A stretch of 64,000 bases of DNA. Source: Formicarius rufipectus. Lineage: Eukaryota; Chordata; Aves; Passeriformes; Formicariidae. The position numbers and the translations under genes are program-made. Below are positions 55,894 through 64,000 of the stretch, one piece after another; the stretch's first letter is position 1; each line of letters begins with the position of its first letter. The notes below the pieces were generated by a model that did not search any database, was not told the origin of the DNA, and saw only the letters and a list, made by a program, of their open reading frames with translations. Where the stretch lies: contig VXAU01003499.1 in the NCBI GenBank assembly GCA_013399695.1, forward strand, positions 1-64,000, read 5' to 3'.

Positions 55894-56485
55894 TGTCTTG
55901 GTTTTTAATATCCAGGGTCAGTTTGTCACTGTGTGGGTGTGTATTCTAAAGCCTCTATGCCATTTTTTCCCATGAACTGCTCACAATGGCACATTAGCAG
56001 CTATTGTCTAAGGGACAGCACACCCCTCAGGCTGCAGGCTGGGTGTTTTGGAACTTCTGTGAGATAAGGAAATTCTTCTGTCTCCACACCCACCTGAGGG
56101 GTCATGTCTGCTAATGGCCCATCAGGGGTATCAAAAATAGGCCATTGTTTATCTCACAGAGTAAATCACCCATTGTTTAAGTCTCCGCCCTGGGGGAAGG
56201 ACTGGGCGGAGCCTAGGTGAATATAAGCAGAGGATTTTTGGGCCTAGGGAACTCTCTTCAGATCCAGAAGAGGACCCGAGCCACGAGCAGACTGCGACTG
56301 CCACCAGACTGCAACCATCACTCTCACCAGCAGAGGATTTCAACTGCTCTTCGGAGGGACACGCCAAAGCTTTTTCTTCCCATCCACCAACNTATCATAT
56401 CTTAATTAAAATTTGTTTTGAAATTGAAGGAGATTTGTCCCTCTGTTTTAACTATAAATTTTTCTAAGCTCTCTAAACTGAGACA
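55894..56485 (+). mobile_element. Solo LTR of an endogenous retrovirus, 592 bp
   Basis: Starts TGTCTTGGTTTTTAATATCC and ends GAGACA, with TG...CA termini and ATAAG on both sides. A TATA-like AATATAAG lies near 56219-56226, and a poly(A)-type ATTAAA near 56404 followed by a T/G-rich stretch, giving a plausible U3-R-U5 order. A 5-bp duplication fits ERVL-type (class III) elements. No internal retroviral genes are present, so it is the remnant of LTR-LTR recombination. One undetermined base (n) is at 56392. The TGTCTTGG head resembles other avian LTRs. Confidence 0.85.
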
Positions 56486-56490
56486 ATAAG
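56486..56490. repeat. Target-site duplication, right copy (ATAAG)
   Basis: Identical to 55889-55893. Confidence 0.8.
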
Positions 56491-59400
56491 TATGAGCCTG
56501 AGTAACCTCGTTTAAGGCCAGATGCTGCTGGAAGGGTTGTAAAGCTTAGGCAGAGGTGAAATGAGTCATCTGTTGCCAACAAACTTGGAAAGAACAGGGA
56601 TGCCTCGGGAGGGGGCGTGGGGGAACCATTATCTGCTGTTACCTAGAGCAACTCCTGTTATAATTGAAAAATGTATTAAAAATTATTTTGGGAATTTCTA
56701 ATTAGTCAAGTTGAACCACTAATGCACTCCGGATGTTTCAGAAACTTAAACTAGTAACTTCCCCAAAAGAGGCCATGCAGAGAAGTGTCTTTCCTGCCTT
56801 TTTTCCTCTACCACCACAGCTCCAAGGTCAGGGAGGATGAAAACATCTGTAGAAATTGAAGTTGGGCAACAAAGGTGGTGCCTGTCAGTCCCAGGGCAGA
56901 TGCTTCCTTCCAACAGTGCCCAGACCTGCATGGCTTAGGGCTGGAAACCCTGCAATAAGTAGTTATATCAAGTAGCTGTCCTTAAGGAAAGGCAGAAGGC
57001 AAAAGGAAGGAAAAGCAGAGGTTTGTGGCTGAGCCCATTCTGCTCCTGCCTCTGGCATCTTTCCAGCCCACTCCTTGACAAGCCAGTCAGCCAGCTATGG
57101 AAATAGGTGGTTTCTAGATGCAAGTGCATGTATTGCTTTCTGTCCAGTTTGGGGTATTCAGTGCTTTATCTATCTATTTATTTATTCATTTATTTGTTGT
57201 TTTTACAGCAGCTGAAATTGAAGGGTTCAGCAGCAACTTATTGCATTGGGGGGGAACAAAATCTTTTAATTGTTGCTACAACTGGAGGGAAAACAACACT
57301 GCAGACTTTGACAACACTTGCCTAACTGTTTTGGCTCTTTGTTGATGGAAAACAAGAGGAGCTGATTCCTTCACATTCCTACACGGAAGGATCAGAATTT
57401 AGTGCTATGGAAAAGCCTACAGGAATATGGCAGAGCATGGTACCTGCTGCAGGGCTGGGATGGGCTGCAGCAACTAACAGATGAACTGGCTTGGGGGTGA
57501 GAGTACTGGGCAGATGAGTCAGTCCCACATGCCATTCATCAGTCACTGTGCACAGGAATGCTATGGATGCCAGAAAAATGTGTTATGATTTAAAATCAGA
57601 TGTACCAACTCAACACACTGTAATATCTGAAATGTTTTGCCTCCATTTCCTCTCATGTTTTGTTACCACTATCATCTTCCACTTCCCAATTTAGGCAAAC
57701 TTCTTTATTTCAGGAAACTATAATGACATGTCTTCCTGCCCTACTAGTGATTATCACAGCTGGAGCCCAAGATCCTTTAGTACCAGCATGGCTTATTTTA
57801 GGTAAGCCAAGAATTGTTCACTGCCACGGGCTGTTCTCTGCTGTTCTGTGTAGGTGGGTGACTGGAGAGGTGACAGGAGATGGGGTAGGGATGCACACCT
57901 TCAGATCATAGTGCAGAACCACAAGACATCACACAGGTGCTCTTCTGTCTGATGGCAAGTGGTTGGAACTGTTCCATGAGAACAGACCTGGCAATTTTTC
58001 ATTTTGCTGTAAAATAGGTGAGTGGGGAAAAATATCTCTTCCCTGACAAGCATGAAAGAGGGATAGAAGCAAAGTACAGTTTTCTGTGCTTCAGAAAAGG
58101 GATAGTTTGCCTGTGATTTGTGCTTTGGATGAATCTGGATAGATTTCCATAGGGACACTAAACGGCACCTCCTTCCCCCTCTTCCGCTTCAGCTGAGGGA
58201 GTTTTAACTGTGATGCGGTTTCCCATAAGCTGTTCCAAAAGCATTTTACAGAGAAGTATGACTAATTAGTGCAAACACTTGGTCTTTTACAAACAATTGG
58301 CTATTTTTCAGACCATGTGTTGTGGCTATGTTTTACTCCATTCCAAAACAACTGGAGTTTAAGAAAATCTGGAGGGCCTGATTGGAAAATGTGGCTCAGC
58401 TTAACTCTGCAACATTTGGGATGGGAGTGAGTGAGGCCACACAGCATGGAGCAGAAAAAATATGGGGAAAATTAAACAAGCAGGCAGCGTCGAGCCCTTG
58501 TAGCAAGGCCACGTGATTCCTTGCTCTCATGTCTATGCCCTGTCAGTGGGGTGAGGACGCCAGCACAACGACAGCAGGAATGCTTTGATATATTAATCCC
58601 AAAGTGATGCACAGCCAGTTCCTCAGCTGCTTCAGCTGATGTAATGCATTGTTTATGCCAAAGCCATCCCGATTTTTGTCTGGCTGAAGGACTAACTAGT
58701 TCAGACTATTTTTTTTTTACAGATATAGAGGTTGTATTCCCAAATTAAATATGTGTCTTGATCTCTCGCCTGCCTTCCACCCAAGCCCTGTGAAGAAAAG
58801 GCAGGGATGCAAGCACTGTAACACCCAAGAATCCCGCAGTTGGGAACAGGCTTTATCCCCATAGCACTTGAGGTAGGGAATGTAGAGTGTTTTTAGACTA
58901 GGTGGAAGAGACTAGAATGTATTTTCTTTTGAAAACAGCCTGGGGCTTTCTTAAAAACATAGCTTTTTTTTACACTTCAAGAGGGGAAGCCACAAGAGGA
59001 GAAACAGCCAGATTTTGCAGCTCAGTGGTGCTGTGGCAGGCTGGGAATAGCAGATAGGAGCACAGACAGCAAACAGAAGACCATGTTCATCCATCTTTGG
59101 GAGCCAGGCACCACAACTGGTTGTTATTCAACAGCTTGGGATGGGTTTGGCTCCCCACAAGCACAGCTGCTATGGAGCTGGCTTCACTTTGCTTTGCACT
59201 GAAACACTCTGAGCAATGGCGTGTCTGTTGCTAATTAGATTAGGTCCACAGAGGCTATGTTGAATTTGTTTCCATTTTTGCCTGAAATGGGCAGTTTTCC
59301 GTGAGCTCAGTGATAGTTTGCATGTTGCAGGTAAGTTCCCAGCCTGACACAGTAATGCAGAGCTTGCACGTGTTCTGGTGAAGGCTGGCTTTTGTCCTCC

Positions 59401-61064
59401 AAACAGGAGCATCAGCAGAACTAGAACAGCCTCACTGGGATTGTTGGGTATCAGCTGTGATGGGTATTCATGTGCTAGATTTACTGGCAGGGTGGAAAGC
59501 CTGCAGTGTTTGGACTAGTGCATGTTAAGGCAGACAGACTCTGAGTACAGTGCTTACCACAGACTTAACATACTTCACTCCAGCTACCCGAAAATGGCTT
59601 TTGGATGCACGTCCAGAAATTTGGCAAGAAACCCCTGATTTCCAGACTACAATTATATATGGCCTCTTTAGCTGTATGCTTTTTTGCTAACTTGGCTTGA
59701 AGCTTTGCATAGTATCATCCCCATCCATCCCACTTATCTCCAACAGAGCTTATGGAAAAGAGGTGCAGTTGTTCTGTCTTTGGCTAGACAAGCCAACCCC
59801 CTCTCATCTCAGTGAAGTCCTTCTGCTGCTTATCCTAGGAGCTTTTCTCTCCACAGCTATTAAAGTGTGGTTTCTTTTTCACATGGAAAAGCAGACTTGC
59901 AGGCACCATTTTAGGTAAGGTCTTGTGGATGGTTGTGCAATGACCCTTTCCTGAAGTGCTCTAATGTTAAATGCAATTTTTATGGTGTTTGTGTTGCAAT
60001 GGTGGCACACAACCAATCTGTGTTTATGACCCCAGAACTTCCTCTTTTTCCCCTATTAACAGCTGATAAGATAATGAATTTAGCTCTTGACATGGTATTG
60101 GTTTCTGTTTGATTTCACTCGTTTCTCAAGTCCTTAATCTCTTATATGACTTTATCCTGCTTTTTTTGGTGACACTTCATAACACTGTGTCATCAGCTTA
60201 TTTCATTAGTGCTGTTCTCTTTGTGTCAGGGTGCTGATGAAAATACTAAATGAAGTCAACCCCAAGGTTAATCTTTGAAAAACTCCTTCCAAAGATTCTT
60301 CCTTAACCTTAAAAGCAATCCAATATTGAGACCTTGAGATCCCCAAAGTGGCATATTCAGTGACCTGTGAAAATTTACAGATGAAAAACTGTCTCTCATG
60401 GCTTGCTAAGGTGACTATAGAGGAGGCCAGTAAGTCATTGAGGGCAAGCTAAAGGCAAGAAATAAACTCTCTTCAGAAAACCTCCCATCTTTAGTATAGC
60501 AAATAAGGTGCTGTTGGTAAAAGTAATCAAGATAATTGTCTGCTGCTGTTGAGGGATATTGTTTTTTCTAGTCCTTCTAAAGCTCAACTTGGAAGCCTGC
60601 AACTTTACAGACTGTCTTCTCCTTGGTCATGGATCTCTCTTCAGGACCATCTGGGAAGACTCTTATCAGTTATGGCTTTGCTATGTGACTACAAGCCCTA
60701 GCTTAGACATGACAAAGCTAATCAATGTTCCCAGAGGGTCAGAGCTCTGCTGATGCAAATGGCAACTCTGCTGACTTGAAAAGATGAACCAGCAGTAATG
60801 AATTTCATCTGGACAAAATCTGCATGGATGCTACCCCTCTCCTGAGCCCTGGCTTGACACTGCTCAAATGTGACAACAACACCTGAAAGCTTTTCCCAGG
60901 AGATCAAATTTTCTGAAGAGGATCATCTGGGAATTCTTAGCAGGTCTAATAAAGTACAAGCCCTTTAGTGCACTAATGTGTTTTTTTTTTCCTGCAGAAT
61001 TTCAGTACCAACACATTCTTGTCTGTGATATAATTTTTTTCCATTAATAAATCAACAGACCCTC
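56491..61064. other. Intergenic, nothing recognised
   Basis: AT-rich, with a TTTA-type simple stretch near 57160-57200. No gene recognised. Confidence 0.45.
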
Positions 61065-61622
61065 TGTTACGTGTTTGTGAGGATTCCCACGCACAGAATA
61101 AAAGATGCTAAATCATAACTGAGGTAGCAAAGCAGTTTTTTTCCCATAACACAGTTACAATAGCAAAGCAAATGTATTGTTACTGGAATCTTGACAAGCC
61201 ACTGAACAGGACGAGATAGAGCACGGTAGTCGGCCAGAGGGGCAGGCAGGCACTGTACTTTCAGGGCATCCTCCAGATCAGACTCTTCTTGCCCTCCTCT
61301 CCCCTCCAGCCCAGAACCACGTCTGATATCTCCCTCGCTGGAGTGGAATTTTGCCAGTTGCAACATCAGCTCATGCGTGGCCAGCACACCAGCCAAGGCT
61401 GCAACAGCTCAGGACACCGACTCTGAGCTAACAACAGCTCTGTTGTTTCTTTGTCAAAGGCCAAGTTCCCACCAGTTCAATGTTACACTAATCTAATGTT
61501 TCTTTCTTCAAGTTTAAGTTCCCCACAGTGAAACTAAACAGTATTTTCCCATGCCACATCGACGAAGACAACCACGGACCAAATATGACAGGGCCTTAGA
61601 CAGGACTCTGGTCCCTGACACA
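61065..61622. mobile_element. Candidate degraded LTR-like block, 558 bp
   Basis: Bounded by TGTTACGTG and TGACACA (TG...CA), with flanks CCCTC and CCCTG, an imperfect 5-bp match. A 109-residue minus-strand frame crosses it without a recognised domain. No convincing TATA or poly(A) order was found, so the call is tentative. Confidence 0.25.
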
Positions 61623-62585
61623 CCCTGCTGGATAACACTGCTGTTATGTTTGCAAAATACTGCAGTGCTAATGGGGCTCTGCTCCTGTCACCTATCACGA
61701 CAACACAAAATATTTGCCTCCTAAGTGCAGATTTTCCAAGTATTTTAAGTATTTAAGTATTTAAGATTAAGTATTAATCTTTAAGTATTCCGCTCTCCTT
61801 GGACTAATGGACATCTTATTAAAGCTGTCAGGCTTCATTTCTGGTTTGGCAGATGCTGTGACCTTACAGTGGAGCATTTTCTTTTAACCATCAGTTAACA
61901 GTTTTAACGCCGTCATTGCCACTGGATTCACCTATTCCAGAGCTTACTGCTAATAGAGATGTAATCACATTTTCCTGCACAGAATATAAAAGCATCCATT
62001 TTATTATGTAAAAAAGGTCTGTTAAGTACACCACCACCAGTTTTAAGAGCTGATTGCTTGCTCTGATTGAGGTTTTACAAGATGGTTCTGTTTAAGAGCA
62101 ACACAGAGGGAAAGTTGTATCTCTGGGGTGTGCTCTGCAAACAGCCTCCTTGCACACAGGACACTGGAGGATAAGGTACATACTATGCACTTAAAATAGA
62201 GCCCTGTAAAACTGGCACAGGATACTCAGTGTTGTCCAAGTATCATTAATCACATTCATGGCTTTCAGACAAAATGAGCTTCGACTTCATGTTGCTTGTT
62301 AAAACAAGACATGTACGTTCACTGTTTCATTTTCACTCAAATGCACTTATAGTGTAGCCAAAACTAACTTTTTTTGAATCATTATTTCATATTTATCTGA
62401 ACAAATTCTGTATATATAGTTTTTCTATAACAAGATGGCTTATTTTGTCTATATTAAAAGAAAAAAAATACTGTGCATGTCTGGAATGCAAGAAGAAAGA
62501 AGGATATCTTACACTGCAGTGCATGTTCAATGTGTGATTTGAAATCTGACTGCAGTCACCCTTGTTCTCTTCCAATGTCTCTGCT
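61623..62585. other. Intergenic, AT-rich
   Basis: Contains a short TTTAAGTA-type simple repeat near 61738-61788. Otherwise nothing recognised. Confidence 0.5.
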
Positions 62586-62589
62586 TTAT

Positions 62590-62650
62590 TCTTTTAATTC
62601 CTTCCCTTCTCCATCTCTTTCTTTCCCTCTTTCCCTTCCTTTCCTGTACG

Positions 62651-62708
<58 letters not shown>

Positions 62709-62875
62709 CTTTTTCTTGTGTTTCTCTTCCCCTCTCTCCACCCCTTTCCTCTGTATTTCTTTTTCCATCTATTTATTTCTTCCCCTCTCTCCTCTTTCTT
62801 CCCCCCTTGCCCCCATATTTCTATTTCCCTCTGTTTCTTTTTCCCCTTCTTCTCTCCTTTTCCCTTTGTCCCCTG
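62590..62875. repeat. Pyrimidine-rich tract with a CTTT tetranucleotide microsatellite
   Basis: A regular CTTT run occupies 62651-62709, about 15 copies, inside a C/T-rich flank. The Phe/Ser/Leu-rich and Lys/Glu/Arg-rich frames here are products of the repeat. Confidence 0.95.
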
Positions 62876-62937
62876 AATAGTAGATTTTTGGACAGAACCT
62901 TGCCTAGCCCAAGCCTTAGTTTGGCCTAACAATAACC

Positions 62938-63017
62938 GTTATGTTATGTTATGTTATGTTATGTTATGTTATGTTATGTTATGTTATGTTATGTTATGTT
63001 ATGTTATGTTATGTTAT
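62938..63017. repeat. GTTAT pentanucleotide microsatellite, 16 perfect copies
   Basis: Eighty bases of uninterrupted GTTAT. The purity suggests a young, polymorphic locus. Confidence 0.97.
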
Positions 63018-64000
63018 TTCTCTGTAGGGCTTTCAGCCAAGCAGGCAAAGAGCACTGATGCAAATTTTACTGCACCCCTGAAAGGGAAATTCCTTGCATG
63101 GATACAGTGATGCAACTGCACAGGTGGCTGAAATCCCTGGGTAACAGGGACCTAAAAATAAGGCACTGCCCCACCTCTTTAGCCAGGATTCCTCAAAGGG
63201 CAGGGGCAAATGCAAGGATAAGGGCTCGGAGACCAAGTTATGCTGAGCCTGAAAGGGTGATAGTGCTAAAGCAGGCCTTGGGGACGTGAAGAAGAGAAGC
63301 CTGAGGGATATCTAGGAAAAGCATACCCAGCAAGGCTTTGCTTCAAGGGTGAGTTTAATTTTAAAGACGCCTGCACTGCCTTGCAAAGCAGATCCTTTTT
63401 TATCCACTTGTGTGAGGGGTCACAGTAAACTTGTTGCTGAACCTGAGGATGTGACGCACATTTTAATGCTTAAGCAAGGTGGGAGACTCATCCATCCACT
63501 TCTGCTGACAAAACAATAATTTCTTTCTTGTAAGATAAACAGTCCCAGGTGCAAGGAGCAGCATTGATGGAATATCACTACACGGTCAATTTGAGAATGA
63601 CCCAAATCTCAGGAGTTGTACATGAAAACTGCCAATAAATACTGAGCAAGCAGGTGTTGCCTTTTACCTTTATTGAGTTCAAATCAATGGTAAAATTAAA
63701 CCATAAAGATTAAATGCAGCTTTCTGGTCAGAAGAGGATGAGTGGGTTTTCTAGCCCTTTTTTCTCTGTCCATGTAATAACATGAGCTTGATAGACTTTT
63801 AATTCATATTTAGGGAATTAGTGTGAACATTGAGGTGTAAGGGCTGTGACAGGAATCCCAGAAAATACATTTTCCTTGTCAACGTGAATTAATTAAGCAC
63901 TGATATACTTGACACTAAAATTAATCACGTCCACTTAATAGGAAAATTTATTGTTGAGGAGATCCCATGGGGCTATGAGGCTGTGTGAGGGTTTAGGGCA
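63018..64000. other. Intergenic right edge
   Basis: Nothing recognised to about 63965. The last 35 bp read GGGGCTATGAGGCTGTGTGA-like, resembling the G-rich minisatellite unit at 6390-7048, and may be the start of a similar array cut by the window edge. Confidence 0.4.

Noticed and set aside
62473..62932. Phe/Ser/Leu-rich plus frame and Lys/Glu/Arg-rich minus frame
   Set aside because: Direct translation of the CTTT microsatellite and its pyrimidine flank.
50000..64000. First exons of LRRFIP1, the expected next gene
   Set aside because: I searched for its recognisable N-terminal and KRAARAEAREIR-type coding segments and saw none; the gene probably starts beyond the window.
1..64000. CRISPR arrays, bacterial operons, phage or insertion sequences
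   Set aside because: Split exons, CR1 elements, poly(A) signals and microsatellites make this vertebrate nuclear DNA; none of the bacterial features is present.

Overview
This is vertebrate nuclear DNA, almost certainly from a bird and probably a songbird. Genes are split into short GT-AG exons, the intergenic DNA carries many truncated CR1 LINE fragments, and one element looks like a tRNA-Ile-derived SINE with a CR1 tail, a family I know from zebra finch. The window holds three recognisable genes in the order MLPH (+), PRLH (+), RAB17 (-), the same order and orientation as human 2q37. I reconstructed all three reading frames exon by exon: melanophilin is 17 coding exons and 684 aa, prolactin-releasing peptide precursor is 86 aa, and Rab17 is 5 coding exons and 213 aa. 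All splice phases match and no frame is broken.

Layout. 1-5450: intergenic, mostly a degenerate tandem array with a monomer of about 190 bp that occurs in both orientations. 5470-7050: a pyrimidine-rich tract with a CTTGC pentamer repeat, then a G-rich degenerate minisatellite. 7050-10330: no gene seen. 10330-11480: CpG-rich MLPH promoter and first coding exon. 11030-36728: MLPH coding exons, with a 3' UTR to about 38735. 38800-39300: a CR1 copy. 40540-42045: PRLH. 42840-45862: RAB17 on the minus strand, tail to tail with PRLH. 46000-64000: no coding gene seen; it contains a CpG-rich block near 50 kb (candidate distal promoter), a SINE, a solo LTR with a 5-bp target-site duplication, and two microsatellites.

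Function. Melanophilin links Rab27a on melanosomes to myosin Va and actin. Rab17 is a small GTPase of epithelial and recycling-endosome traffic that has also been linked to melanosome release. PRLH encodes an RF-amide neuropeptide with no obvious functional tie to its neighbours. This is a conserved vertebrate neighbourhood, not a new gene system. The most checkable oddities are splice-related: a duplicated 5' splice site in PRLH that would insert five residues next to the PrRP20 sequence, a recursive-splice-like motif at the start of MLPH exon 5, a possible 15-nt MLPH microexon, and CR1 copies lying within tens of bases of two MLPH splice sites. The inverted satellite array upstream is the main structural oddity. 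All assignments rest on reading the sequence and remembered family features; no database search was run.
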